From: a virus
Direction: 5' to 3' (one strand)
IMG/VR virus record: IMGVR_UViG_3300033149_001833
Location: 1-41,138 of that record
DNA: 41,138 bases
Part shown: positions 1 to 7,254 of the stretch, one piece after another
Numbering within the stretch: the stretch's first letter is position 1
Layout of the letters: each line of letters begins with the position of its first letter
Program-made: the position numbers and the translations under genes
Notes under the pieces: generated by a model
The model's input: only the letters and a program-made list of their open reading frames with translations
Databases searched by the model: none
What the model was told of the DNA's origin: nothing

Positions 1-99
1 GACGTAGATACCCTGTTGGCTGGCAGGAGCTTGAGCTGAGGTAGGATTAGATAGTAGAATGGGGAGTGCTATCAAGCGTTTAGGCGGGTGTAGGCTCAG
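1..99. repeat. Terminal direct repeat, left copy
   Basis: Bases 1-99 are identical to 41040-41138. This is the usual sign of a circular molecule written out with overlapping ends, or of a terminally redundant assembly. The repeat lies inside the structured non-coding region that spans the junction, so it is not a natural gene boundary. Confidence 0.97.
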
Positions 100-164
100 G
101 CAAGGGACTGGGGTATGAAGTAAACGATTGGCTATCAGGCAGGAGTTGAACCTGCCCCAGTCCC
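1..164 (+). ncRNA. Candidate structured RNA, 3' part (continues from 40943)
   Basis: After joining the ends, about 260 nt upstream of the gene at 202 contain no credible gene but several long complementary segments. TGGCTGGCA (17-25) pairs with TGCCAGCCA (41014-41022); GCTTGA (29-34) pairs with TCAAGC (72-77); GGGACTGGGG (104-113) pairs perfectly with CCCCAGTCCC (155-164), enclosing a smaller GGCAGG/CCTGCC hairpin. The strand is assumed from the flanking genes, all of which run rightward. It could be a stand-alone phage RNA, an elaborate 5' leader of the downstream operon, or a DNA-level structure such as an origin. I do not recognise it as tRNA, tmRNA, RNase P or a known intron. Confidence 0.45.
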
Positions 165-201
165 AAAGAAAACCTGGCTGGTGAGGCTAAGGAAGTAATT
201 G

Positions 202-447
202 ATGGGAAACGAGGAAAATCAAAAAGGACTATACCAGAAATATATAATCAGCAAAGCAAATGGTAAGCCCCTTGACCCAGACTTCTATGCCATAGTTTTG
301 CGGATAGATGGTGGCAAATATGTTGATGCCTGCCGTACTGGAGCTTTAGCCTTTGCAGCAGAGGTGAGATACCAAAACGAGACTCTGGCACACGATATAT
401 ACCAAAAGGTTTATGAACTCATCAGAGAGGAAGTTAGGAAAGGCTAA
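202..447 (+). CDS. Small conserved phage protein of unknown function
   Basis: 81 residues, starting at the ATG at 202 (a TTG lies three bases upstream) behind AAGGAAG. The protein is soluble and mixed alpha/beta: a short N-terminal segment with NGKPLDPDFYAIVLRID, then an alanine-rich stretch (ACRTGALAFAAEV) and a charged C-terminal helix. This pattern (residue type followed by 'VLRxDGG...ACRxALxxYA') is one I associate with small hypothetical proteins common in phage early regions; no function is known to me. It is the first gene after the structured junction region and is followed 11 bases later by another small gene, so it probably opens the replication operon's distal half. Confidence 0.8.
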   Translation: MGNEENQKGLYQKYIISKANGKPLDPDFYAIVLRIDGGKYVDACRTGALAFAAEVRYQNETLAHDIYQKVYELIREEVRKG

Positions 448-458
448 GGAGGTAACTG

Positions 459-764
459 ATGGACAAGAACAAGACAGAGCAATTAGGAGACCTGATTTAT
501 ACTACATTAAAAGAGGATGAGGTTACAGCTAGTATAGGTGAACGAGCCTACATTACTGATATTCTTAGCGAGGCAATAATTAAGGCGGGCTATGTCAAGC
601 TGGCGGATGACCAAAGTTTACCTCGTATATTAACAATAGCTGGCGATGAATTTAGCAGGAACCAGATAATTAGGGCAATGGACGCAATGAAAAAGGCACA
701 CTGGGTAAAGATAATCCCGTCTAAGAACACAGATAAATTCCTAGATGCAGAAGGAGAGAGCTAA
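459..764 (+). CDS. Hypothetical early protein
   Basis: 101 residues; ATG preceded by AAGGAGG at good spacing. Soluble, acidic at the N terminus, mainly helical by composition, with a basic patch near the C terminus (MKKAHWVKIIPSKN). The segment after residue 55 (GDEFSRNQIIRAMDAMKKAHWVK) could be a helix-turn-helix-like or winged fold, but there is no decisive motif. It is joined directly to the nuclease gene that follows (stop and next ATG are adjacent), so it is likely co-translated with it. Function unknown. Confidence 0.75.
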   Translation: MDKNKTEQLGDLIYTTLKEDEVTASIGERAYITDILSEAIIKAGYVKLADDQSLPRILTIAGDEFSRNQIIRAMDAMKKAHWVKIIPSKNTDKFLDAEGES

Positions 765-1658
765 ATGCTTGAATGGTTCAAATGCCCAGATGGCAAAATA
801 ATTCCAGTTAAGGATTGCCTAAGGCAATGCCGCATGAAGGAACGCTGCCTTACTACACCCTATTTAAGGCGCATATCACAGGAGCGTGAATGGAACGGAG
901 TAGCCTCCACCACACAGCTCCTCAATGGTACTATGTATGAATTCCTCAAGCTAACCCAGCCCTATGTAGCTGACCCTGATAAGCGTGCCTTTATGGTACA
1001 AGGTAGCTTGCATCATGAGTCCATGGAGGCTATGGCCAGAGAGCTAGGGCTACCAGCGGAGGTAGCTCTTTCCTTAGACAGAGACATATTTGACCTGCTG
1101 GAGCCTAGTGATGATGGTGATGGTTGGGTATTAAGTGATTACAAGCTATGGGGCAGCTTCAAGGTTGCCAAGGCTTTGGGTATTGTTGAGGTAGGTAAGC
1201 AACCAGACCCATCTGGAGCAGTTTATAAATCCTCTGGTAAATGGGGTAAAGCAGGTGAGGCAAAGCTAGTACCAGTATTTCAGCGGATGCCACAGGAAGC
1301 TGATAACTGGGAGGCAGAATTACAGCTTAATCGTTACCGTATAATGCTGGAGGAAAGAGGCATCAAAGTAAATAGGATGCAGTTGCAGGTAACGGTTAGG
1401 GATGGTGGATTAGCTATAGCTGGTAGCCGAGGTATTACCAGAAATACTTATATGATACCTATACCAAGGCTGGATGATGAGTATGTCCTTAGCTACTTTG
1501 ATGATAAGGCTACCAAGCTAGCCAAGGCTCTGGAGCAAGGTAGCTGGGATGAACCCTGTAATGAGAAGGAGAGTTGGGACGGAGCTAGGTGCAGAGGTTA
1601 CTGTGAAGTAGCCAGGAATTGTCCCAAGGGGATACTATACCAGCAGGAGGATAGCTAA
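765..1658 (+). CDS. Cas4/RecB-like PD-(D/E)XK nuclease with probable Fe-S cluster
   Basis: 297 residues. Eight cysteines fall in two groups: C7, C18, C22, C28 at the N terminus and C265, C276, C280, C286 at the C terminus. Between them are features of the RecB/Cas4 nuclease fold: GSLHHESME (residues 80-87), a D-x-K pair in LSDYKLWG (D125, K127) and a Q-x3-Y signature in ELQLNRYR (Q187, Y191). In AddB/Cas4-type exonucleases the C-terminal three cysteines plus one distant cysteine hold a 4Fe-4S cluster; the second cysteine set may bind zinc. Its neighbours are a Sak4-like ATPase and an ERCC4 nuclease, which suggests a phage recombination or end-processing module in which it trims DNA ends. No cas1/cas2 is present, so a CRISPR role is unlikely. 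Confidence 0.8.
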   Translation: MLEWFKCPDGKIIPVKDCLRQCRMKERCLTTPYLRRISQEREWNGVASTTQLLNGTMYEFLKLTQPYVADPDKRAFMVQGSLHHESMEAMARELGLPAEVALSLDRDIFDLLEPSDDGDGWVLSDYKLWGSFKVAKALGIVEVGKQPDPSGAVYKSSGKWGKAGEAKLVPVFQRMPQEADNWEAELQLNRYRIMLEERGIKVNRMQLQVTVRDGGLAIAGSRGITRNTYMIPIPRLDDEYVLSYFDDKATKLAKALEQGSWDEPCNEKESWDGARCRGYCEVARNCPKGILYQQEDS

Positions 1659-1867
1659 TGGGTTACCTTAGTAATGGTGAGTTTATCCAATCACGGGATT
1701 GGAAGGGCAGGTTAATGAGGGAGATAGAGGAGGAAACCAAGAGGGTTTACCGGTACCGTTATGGCAACCGTGACCCAGCTACATTATCCACCAAGGAGCT
1801 AGAGGCTGTTAGCCATGAAGCCCAAATCAGAGTCCAAGATAGAAGGAGAGGAAGGCTGGTAATATAA
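1658..1867 (+). CDS. Small basic hypothetical protein
   Basis: 69 residues, rich in Arg and Glu (REIEEETKRVYRYRYGNRD). The ATG overlaps the stop of the nuclease gene (TAATG), so the two are translationally coupled. The protein is highly charged and probably helical, with no membrane segment or metal-binding motif. It may assist the upstream nuclease or downstream ATPase, but this is only inferred from gene order. Confidence 0.7.
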   Translation: MGYLSNGEFIQSRDWKGRLMREIEEETKRVYRYRYGNRDPATLSTKELEAVSHEAQIRVQDRRRGRLVI

Positions 1868-1901
1868 GCTCTCGTAGAATGAGGTCATTAAACCAAAGGA
1901 G

Positions 1902-2711
1902 GTGATTAAAATTATATTTAGTTGCTATGGAGAGGATAAGACAGCAAAAAGTACCCTAGCTCTCAGTTTTCCTAAACCATTGGTCTATATGGAGCTGGAC
2001 ATTGGTGGCTTTGCCAGAGCTAATAGGAACCTACCTCACTTGCCAATAGCTGACTGGACAGGGCAGGGTTTGGTAAAACTGGAGCAATATATTATACCCT
2101 TCCAGATAGGCCAGCTGGATGCCATTAACAATACCATCAGACCCAGTAAAATCATTGTAGGTATGAAGGAGCTATTTTACCAATTTGCTGGCAAGTTTAT
2201 TAAACATTTGGATGAGGATATAGCCACTATAGTGGTAGATACAGGCACCCTGCTATATGAGCTTACATGCCAGGGCTACCTGCAGGAAAAGCAGGAGGCA
2301 CAATTGGATGTTAATGGTAACTTGAAACCAGGTGAAAAATCCCTCAGGTCATCGTTAACTCCACTGGAGTATAGGGAGCCATACACCCGCATGAGAGGCT
2401 TTATTTATAATGCTAAGGCAAAGGACAAGCATTTGGTTCTGACCCACCATGCCACTGATGAGTATGCTCCTCAGCTCCAGCGTGATGGAACCATAGCTGA
2501 GGCCAGGACTGGTAAAAGGGTGAGACATGGTTGGGCCCAACTCGGTGATAGTGCCGATGTGATGGTATATACCTACTGGGATAGTACCAAAGCCAAGCCA
2601 TTCTGTAAGGTGGAATTGGCTGAGGTCAAGCAATTGGAGGGTATGGTATTCGAGGAGCCTACCTATGAGAAGATTGATAAGGCTATTAAGATGATTAAAG
2701 GAGTAGGATAA
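1902..2711 (+). CDS. Sak4-like RecA-family ATPase (single-strand annealing/recombination)
   Basis: 269 residues from the GTG at 1902. The N terminus reads IKIIFSCYGEDKTAKSTLALSFPKPLVYMELD, as in phage Sak4/AAA_24 single-strand annealing ATPases, with the P-loop at residues 10-18. The P-loop has Ala where GxxxxGK[ST] has its second Gly. A hydrophobic strand ending in Asp (DIATIVVDTG) fits Walker B, and LVLTHHATDEY fits the sensor strand. Start is uncertain: AAAGGAGG (1895-1902) overlaps the GTG, and its ideal spacing points to ATT at 1911, giving 266 residues. Together with the flanking Fe-S nuclease and ERCC4 nuclease it probably forms the phage recombination system. Confidence 0.82.
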   Translation: MIKIIFSCYGEDKTAKSTLALSFPKPLVYMELDIGGFARANRNLPHLPIADWTGQGLVKLEQYIIPFQIGQLDAINNTIRPSKIIVGMKELFYQFAGKFIKHLDEDIATIVVDTGTLLYELTCQGYLQEKQEAQLDVNGNLKPGEKSLRSSLTPLEYREPYTRMRGFIYNAKAKDKHLVLTHHATDEYAPQLQRDGTIAEARTGKRVRHGWAQLGDSADVMVYTYWDSTKAKPFCKVELAEVKQLEGMVFEEPTYEKIDKAIKMIKGVG

Positions 2712-2875
2712 TGAGCAGATATTTAGATGCCATAGTACAAAACATTATCAAGAACCTAGAGGAGGAGCTTGAGAGTTTCAGGGAACAGGCTATAGAGGAC
2801 TACATAGACTCCGAAGAGTTTGGGAAGGATGCCTCGGAGTATTGTAGAGAGCAAGGTTGGAGGGAACCTGAATAA
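2711..2875 (+). CDS. Small acidic hypothetical protein
   Basis: 54 residues, beginning MSRYLDAIVQNIIKNLEEEL and ending CREQGWREPE. The ATG overlaps the stop of the ATPase gene (TAATG) and the frame ends in another TAATG overlap with the next small gene, so the chain of coupling supports it as real. The product is acidic and almost wholly helical by composition, possibly a coiled coil. No function is recognised. Confidence 0.65.
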   Translation: MSRYLDAIVQNIIKNLEEELESFREQAIEDYIDSEEFGKDASEYCREQGWREPE

Positions 2876-3036
2876 TGCTTTGTAAATCGGCTTCGCCAAA
2901 TCAAAATCTAAGCGTCTTAAAATCTTCACTAATGATAATCTTCACACAAGCTGAAAAAAGCGTCAGATTTGTTGCTGGTGAGCTGTCAGCAGATTTGAAG
3001 CTAGAAAATTTGAAGCTAAAAAGGAGTGAGGTTTGA
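2875..3036 (+). CDS. Possible small hypothetical protein (coupled frame)
   Basis: 53 codons starting in a TAATG overlap and ending in a TTGA overlap with the start of the ERCC4 nuclease gene. The base composition is unlike its neighbours and the peptide (MLCKSASPNQNLSVLKSSL at the start) has no recognisable fold. Without this frame the 157-nt stretch would be empty, apart from the AAAGGAG site used by the next gene. Coupling at both ends argues for translation; the odd composition argues against a conserved protein. Confidence 0.4.
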   Translation: MLCKSASPNQNLSVLKSSLMIIFTQAEKSVRFVAGELSADLKLENLKLKRSEV

Positions 3037-3776
3037 CCGTATTAATCGACCATTTTGAACCTGAGCAAATTGAACACCTGGTAGCCCAATCCGTCCCAGT
3101 TAGCAGGTTGGGATTAAACTCCAAAGGATTTGCTGATTACCTATGGTATGGCTTTGATGGGCACAGGATACAGGTAGAAAGGAAACAAACTGATGAGGTG
3201 TTGGGTGGTATGGATAAGGTAGAGGAGCAGTTAAGGCGGGAGTTATCCAATGGTGTGGAGGAAAGTATCCTGTTGGTAGAGGGTATATGTGAACCAGTAT
3301 TTGGCTTAAAGATAGCCACACAGACTTGGAGGAGGGCTAAGGATAAAAACATATTGGTGCCTGGTAGGGTTTACAACTGTAGCTATACTGGTTATAAGGC
3401 TTGGCAAAACCAGCTAGATAAGGCTGGGATAACCGTAGTGGAGACCTTTGATTATACTGCTACTGCCATGACGCTGGTGGCTCTCTACCAGAACTCACAG
3501 AAGGAGGAGCATAAAACCCTCAAGAGGTATATCAAGGAACATATTTATGTGGAGGATTATAACCCTCACATCCTTACATTGATGGGTGTGAAAGGAGGTG
3601 GTATAGGAGAGGAAAAAGCTAAGGCGTTGATTGAGAGGTATGGCACTTTCTGGTATGTGATTAACCAGGAGCCTGAGGAATTGGCTAAGACCCTGGTTGG
3701 TGAGGAGGGTAAGGAGAAGCGGCTGGGTATGAAGGCAGTTCAAAGGTTATTTAATGCTATAGGAAGGAATATATAA
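3033..3776 (+). CDS. ERCC4-domain (XPF/MUS81-type) structure-specific nuclease
   Basis: 247 residues from a TTG start behind AAAGGAG. The N-terminal half has the ERCC4 nuclease core: IQVERKQTDEVLGG (residues 46-59) is the (V/I)ERK...D motif, with two rather than three residues between K and D, and hydrophobic strands ESILLVEGI and a downstream lysine-rich helix. The C-terminal 70 residues (HILTLMGVKGGGIGEEKAKALIERYG) form a helix-hairpin-helix DNA-binding domain. Family members cut branched or flap DNA, so a role in resolving replication or recombination intermediates is expected. Its place beside the Sak4-like ATPase supports this. Confidence 0.85.
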   Translation: MTVLIDHFEPEQIEHLVAQSVPVSRLGLNSKGFADYLWYGFDGHRIQVERKQTDEVLGGMDKVEEQLRRELSNGVEESILLVEGICEPVFGLKIATQTWRRAKDKNILVPGRVYNCSYTGYKAWQNQLDKAGITVVETFDYTATAMTLVALYQNSQKEEHKTLKRYIKEHIYVEDYNPHILTLMGVKGGGIGEEKAKALIERYGTFWYVINQEPEELAKTLVGEEGKEKRLGMKAVQRLFNAIGRNI

Positions 3777-3794
3777 TAGATAAGGAGGATACTA

Positions 3795-4016
3795 ATGGAT
3801 AAGGATTTAACCCGTTCCACCATCAAGGACGGCAAGTTCTACCTAGGCCAATATGAGTTGGCTGGTATGGTGAGACCTGCTATTAGGAGCTACAGGTTCC
3901 ATAATAAAAACCAAAACCCAGAGGCTATAGTGATACCTTACATAGCTGAGGTAGATGGAGTTAAAATTGAGTTTGAGCAACCAATTAAGCCAAGAGCAGA
4001 TAAAGCTGGTAGCTGA
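3795..4016 (+). CDS. Hypothetical protein
   Basis: 73 residues; ATG follows AAGGAGG with 6-base spacing. Predicted small beta-rich soluble protein (KFYLGQYELAGMVRPAIRSYRF, then AIVIPYIAEVDGVKIEFEQP). The last 21 codons overlap the start of the next frame. I do not recognise a family. It sits between the ERCC4 nuclease and the DNA methyltransferase in the same transcription unit. Confidence 0.7.
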   Translation: MDKDLTRSTIKDGKFYLGQYELAGMVRPAIRSYRFHNKNQNPEAIVIPYIAEVDGVKIEFEQPIKPRADKAGS

Positions 4017-4179
4017 TACCGTTAAAACCATAGCTAAGCATAGAGGATACTTAAACTATCCCAAGGAAACTGAGGTTAAACTGGTATTGGAGGCAACTAC
4101 ATTGATTGTCAGGGCAAGTAAATTGTTGGAGGAGCAACATGGAGTTAAGCAATGTGGGACAGGTGATAAGCCTAAATGA
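3955..4179 (+). CDS. Hypothetical helical protein (overlapping start)
   Basis: 74 codons from the ATG at 3955, which overlaps the preceding gene by 62 bases; GAGG lies only three bases upstream, so a later TTG (for example at 3964 or 3970) is also possible. The peptide is amphipathic (SQEQIKLVADTVKTIAKHRG, then VKLVLEATTLIVRASKLLEEQ), consistent with two or three helices. It is the only good frame for the 120 bases after 4016. Function unknown. Confidence 0.55.
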   Translation: MELKLSLSNQLSQEQIKLVADTVKTIAKHRGYLNYPKETEVKLVLEATTLIVRASKLLEEQHGVKQCGTGDKPK

Positions 4180-4363
4180 CCTAAGGGACAAACCAATCGT
4201 TAAGGTAATAATGGTTATCAAGGCTCCTAGGGGTATATGCCAGATATTCGAGAACCCACCCAATCGGCATTATGCAGGCACCCAGTGTGAGGCTGTTAGG
4301 GCTTTCATGGAGCAACATAACCCCACAATAATTGGACAGGAGGATAATGGAGAAATTGACTAA
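4139..4363 (+). CDS. Hypothetical protein
   Basis: 74 residues. The ATG at 4139 lies six bases after GGAGG and is preferred to the upstream in-frame TTG. The sequence PIVKVIMVIKAPRGICQIFENPPNRHY contains a strand-rich core, followed by a cysteine-containing helix (AGTQCEAVRAFMEQ). It overlaps both its upstream neighbour and, by 17 bases, the methyltransferase. No family recognised. Confidence 0.6.
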   Translation: MELSNVGQVISLNDLRDKPIVKVIMVIKAPRGICQIFENPPNRHYAGTQCEAVRAFMEQHNPTIIGQEDNGEID

Positions 4364-5156
4364 ACAGTTCGCACCAGAGTTTGGACGGAATGAGCAGGGA
4401 TGGATTTTATTTCCCAAAGATGCTCAGTTTAGGAAGCACTTATTTTTCCCTGATGAGGTAAATGCCCACCCAGCTAAAATGAACCTGCACCTCCAGCAAG
4501 CCTGTATTGAATATGTGGCTCAGGAGGGAGAAATAGTACTTGACCCATTTGGAGGTACGGGCTCCTTAATGATAGCCGCCTTACAGGGTATTAGAGTAAT
4601 TCTGATAGAGCTTGAAGATGGCTACCACCAACTACAGCAACAGGCTAAGGATGAGTTGGAGAGCCAGGTGCCTGGAGCCGGCAATTTGGTTACCTTAATC
4701 CATGCTGATTGCAGGATGGTAATGCCAATACCCTGTAATCACATTATTACCTCACCACCCTATGCCAAGGCTTTACATCAAAGGACAATACGCAAGGGTG
4801 CTGAGGATGATGACTTTGTTAAGATGGATAAACTAATTAACCAATATAGCAAAAGTCCTAGGAATATTGGTGCTATGGATAACTTCCTCTACAACCAGAC
4901 AATGGAGAAGGTTTACAAGCTCTGCTATGACTCCATTTTGCCTGGCGGCACCCTAACAATTATTCTCAAGGACAGGATGGAAAAGCAGAAGCGAGTTTCC
5001 TTAACAGGTTGGGCTGATAAGGTATGCCAGAAGGTGGGTTTCAGGCCAATATTACATGAGAGGTGGAAAACACCAGGCATACAATTCACAGCCATTAACA
5101 AGCTCCACGGCCTTGAGGTTGTGGAAGATGAAAGTATAATGGTGTATATGAAATGA
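4347..5156 (+). CDS. DNA methyltransferase (N4-cytosine or N6-adenine type)
   Basis: 269 residues from the ATG at 4347, six bases behind CAGGAGG. An SAM-binding motif I (VLDPFGGTGSLMIAAL), an acidic motif II (VILIELED) and a catalytic motif IV (HIITSPPYAKAL) appear in that order, preceded by HPAKMNLHLQQAC, which resembles motif X. The TSPPY form is commonest among N4-cytosine and some N6-adenine enzymes. No restriction enzyme is linked, so it is probably an orphan enzyme protecting phage DNA from host restriction or marking it for packaging or transcription control. A second methyltransferase of the MT-A70 type lies at 30750. Confidence 0.88.
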   Translation: MEKLTKQFAPEFGRNEQGWILFPKDAQFRKHLFFPDEVNAHPAKMNLHLQQACIEYVAQEGEIVLDPFGGTGSLMIAALQGIRVILIELEDGYHQLQQQAKDELESQVPGAGNLVTLIHADCRMVMPIPCNHIITSPPYAKALHQRTIRKGAEDDDFVKMDKLINQYSKSPRNIGAMDNFLYNQTMEKVYKLCYDSILPGGTLTIILKDRMEKQKRVSLTGWADKVCQKVGFRPILHERWKTPGIQFTAINKLHGLEVVEDESIMVYMK

Positions 5157-5326
5157 TTGACTACCTGGTAGGTTTAGCTGGTGTTTGGCTACTCTGTGAT
5201 GGGCTCATTAGCATTAGGTTGTACCCTGAACAAAGCTGGATTAAAGACCACAGCATTAGATTGCTCAGGTGTGCTATTGGTATATTCATGATAGTAGTAG
5301 GTGGGTTAAATGCACTTTGCCTATGA
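5153..5326 (+). CDS. Small two-TM membrane protein
   Basis: 57 residues; ATG overlaps the methyltransferase stop (ATGA). Two hydrophobic segments, YLVGLAGVWLLCDGLISI near the N terminus and IGIFMIVVGGLNALCL at the C terminus, are joined by a polar loop with SWIKDHSIRLLR. This looks like a small inner-membrane hairpin protein. It ends 17 bases inside the polymerase gene. Its role is unknown; such proteins in early phage regions can act in superinfection exclusion or anchor replication to the membrane, but nothing here shows that. Confidence 0.65.
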   Translation: MIDYLVGLAGVWLLCDGLISIRLYPEQSWIKDHSIRLLRCAIGIFMIVVGGLNALCL

Positions 5327-6977
5327 CCCCAGCACTCTATCCTACTACTATGGCGATATGGAGCCAACGCCTGGCTTTGCCAGAAAGTTGTTGTTTGAGA
5401 CCAGCCACCAGCTAATTTCCTGTGATGTGGAAACCATCAGCCTCAAGGAGCGAATAGCAATTGGTATTGGTATCAGCATTAAACCTAACCTTAGCTTTTA
5501 TTTCCAACTATTCCCCAATGCATCACCAACAGTACCTTGGCACTTGCTAAGGGATCCTAAGGTAACCAAAGTGTTTCACAATACCTTCTTTGACCTTTCA
5601 GCACTTAGGGAGTATGATGTGGATACCACCAACATAATCGACACTAATGTAATGTCCAGGTTGCTATGTTATAAGTTTAACTCCCTCTTAGAGCTTAGCC
5701 TTATTCACCAAATGGAAGTTCATGATATGAAGGATGTTTTGGCGGAGTATAATGTCAAAACTACGATAGAGTTACCTTCCGATGTTGTAGCCAGGAAATG
5801 TATGCAGGACAGTGGTGCTACCCTCCAGCTTTATTATGGCCTGTGGGAGGATACTAATAAGGAATACCTTGCCACTGAGATGCAGGTAGTGCCCATCCTA
5901 ATAGAAATGTCCAATAGAGGGCTACAGGTTGACCAAGAAATGAGACAGCAAGTAGAGGATGAGTTGGATGCCCAGGCAGGGTTTTACCTACAACTATGTG
6001 AGGAGGTTGGGTTTAATCCGGGTAGTCCTCAGCAGGTAGCATATATGCTGGCTAAGAGAGGAGCCTACAGTGTGTTTACCAGGTTGCCATTTACTAGAGG
6101 TAGGAGAGGCAATTTATCCACAGCCAGAGAGGTGCTGGAAAGGATGGATGACATATTGGCCTCCATGGTACTGCATTACAGGGATTATACCTACCTACTT
6201 AGCCACTACATCAGGCCATGGGCTAAGGAAGATAGGACTTATACACGCTTCCACATGGATGCTGCTACAGGTAGACCAAGCAGCACGGATAGGAATATGC
6301 AGAATGTGCCTGGCAAGAAATTACAGGCTGAACGTGGTGTACCCAATTGTAGGAACATCCTCGTCCCAGATAGTGGTATTTGGACGGACATGGATTGGAG
6401 CCAACTGGAATTAAGAATACTGGCCTACCTGTCCCAGGATAAGGAGATGCTCCATATCTTTAAGGCTGGTGGGGATATACACCAGACTACCGCTGACTTT
6501 TTGGGTATACCTAGGTCAATAGCCAAGAACTGCAACTTTGCCTTAATCTATGGGGCTACTGATGAAACCCTCATGGAGACTGCCCATATCAGGTCACTGG
6601 ATAAAGCCAAGCAATTAAGGCAGAATATGTTCCAGTTATTCAGGGAAGTTGGAGACTGGATTGATACTCAACACCATGAGGCATTAAGGACTTACAGGGC
6701 TAGAACACTCTTTGGCCGCAACTTGAGGTTGCCTACTGAGGAGGAGGAAAGGATAGATGGTATCCAACGCAAGGCTGTCAATTATCCTATACAAGGTAGT
6801 GCTGCGGAGATATTAAAGCGTGGATTGATTATCTGCAAAGACTTACCATTGAGTTTGCAGGTACACGATGAGCTACTGATAGACTCCTATGTACCAGAGT
6901 ACAGATTTAAGCCATTGGAGGAGATAGCTCCTTTTCATACACCAGTGGAAGTAAAGTACCTTGACCGCTGGGAGTAG
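5310..6977 (+). CDS. Family A DNA polymerase with 3'-5' exonuclease domain
   Basis: 555 residues. Exonuclease motifs: D39-V-E41-T (Exo I), FHNTFFD with N91 and D95 (Exo II), and D167 in CMQDSGATLQ (Exo III, though the usual preceding Tyr is absent). Polymerase motifs: A, DWSQLELRILAYLSQD with D362; B, R402-x3-K406-x3-F410-x3-YG; C, QVHDELLID with D520. Phe at the motif B position is that of E. coli Pol I (F762). At 555 residues it is a compact phage replicase, with no 5'-3' exonuclease domain. It will replicate the phage genome, together with the RepA-like ATPase at 38433. ATG at 5310 follows a weak GGTGGG site and overlaps the upstream small membrane protein, so translational coupling is likely. 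Confidence 0.95.
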   Translation: MHFAYDPSTLSYYYGDMEPTPGFARKLLFETSHQLISCDVETISLKERIAIGIGISIKPNLSFYFQLFPNASPTVPWHLLRDPKVTKVFHNTFFDLSALREYDVDTTNIIDTNVMSRLLCYKFNSLLELSLIHQMEVHDMKDVLAEYNVKTTIELPSDVVARKCMQDSGATLQLYYGLWEDTNKEYLATEMQVVPILIEMSNRGLQVDQEMRQQVEDELDAQAGFYLQLCEEVGFNPGSPQQVAYMLAKRGAYSVFTRLPFTRGRRGNLSTAREVLERMDDILASMVLHYRDYTYLLSHYIRPWAKEDRTYTRFHMDAATGRPSSTDRNMQNVPGKKLQAERGVPNCRNILVPDSGIWTDMDWSQLELRILAYLSQDKEMLHIFKAGGDIHQTTADFLGIPRSIAKNCNFALIYGATDETLMETAHIRSLDKAKQLRQNMFQLFREVGDWIDTQHHEALRTYRARTLFGRNLRLPTEEEERIDGIQRKAVNYPIQGSAAEILKRGLIICKDLPLSLQVHDELLIDSYVPEYRFKPLEEIAPFHTPVEVKYLDRWE

Positions 6978-6998
6978 TTATAAGCAGAGGTGGGAATA

Positions 6999-7172
6999 AT
7001 GACAAAGGTAGTTTTTGTCCAGACAAAAGAGGAGAACATGAAAGGCCTTGGCTCACTCCTTGGCTCCATCCAGCAAGATGAGTACCATTTCGTTGTACTG
7101 CCAATGGATACCAAGTTGCTTACCAAGGAGGAGGTTAGGGAACTCTTGGAACAGATAGTAAAGGCTCCCTAG
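6999..7172 (+). CDS. Small hypothetical protein at the end of the early arm
   Basis: 57 residues from the ATG at 6999 behind AGAGGTGGG. Predicted alpha/beta: a first strand (TKVVFVQ), a glycine-containing segment, a second strand (EYHFVVLPMD) and a C-terminal helix (TKEEVRELLEQIVKAP). Its stop codon lies inside the 5' arm of the hairpin at 7161-7196. It is the last rightward gene before the convergent late operon. Function unknown. Confidence 0.65.
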   Translation: MTKVVFVQTKEENMKGLGSLLGSIQQDEYHFVVLPMDTKLLTKEEVRELLEQIVKAP

Positions 7173-7196
7173 CTGTTGCCACCTCCAGGGAGCCTT
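7161..7196. terminator. Hairpin between converging operons (candidate bidirectional terminator)
   Basis: AAGGCTCCCT (7161-7170) and AGGGAGCCTT (7187-7196) form a perfect 10-bp stem with a 16-base loop. It lies where the two transcription arms meet. No U-tract follows on either strand, so it may slow or stabilise transcript ends rather than act as a full intrinsic terminator. Confidence 0.55.
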
Positions 7197-7254
7197 CACA
7201 GTTAGGGTTTGTAACCGCCAAACTATTCCATCTGCTCGGTATCCCTTAACTGCC

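Noticed and set aside
104-164. tRNA or tmRNA-like T-arm on the minus strand (GCAGG-TTCAACT-CCTGC)
   Set aside because: The loop fits the T-loop consensus, but no matching acceptor stem, anticodon arm or CCA end lies at proper distance, and no tmRNA tag frame or 5' landmark is present.
765-1658. CRISPR-linked Cas4
   Set aside because: No cas1, cas2 or repeat-spacer array was seen; the repeats present are two-copy or operator-like, not regular arrays.
6070-6414. 114-codon frame inside the polymerase gene
   Set aside because: It is in another frame within conserved polymerase motifs and has no ribosome site; an overlap artefact.
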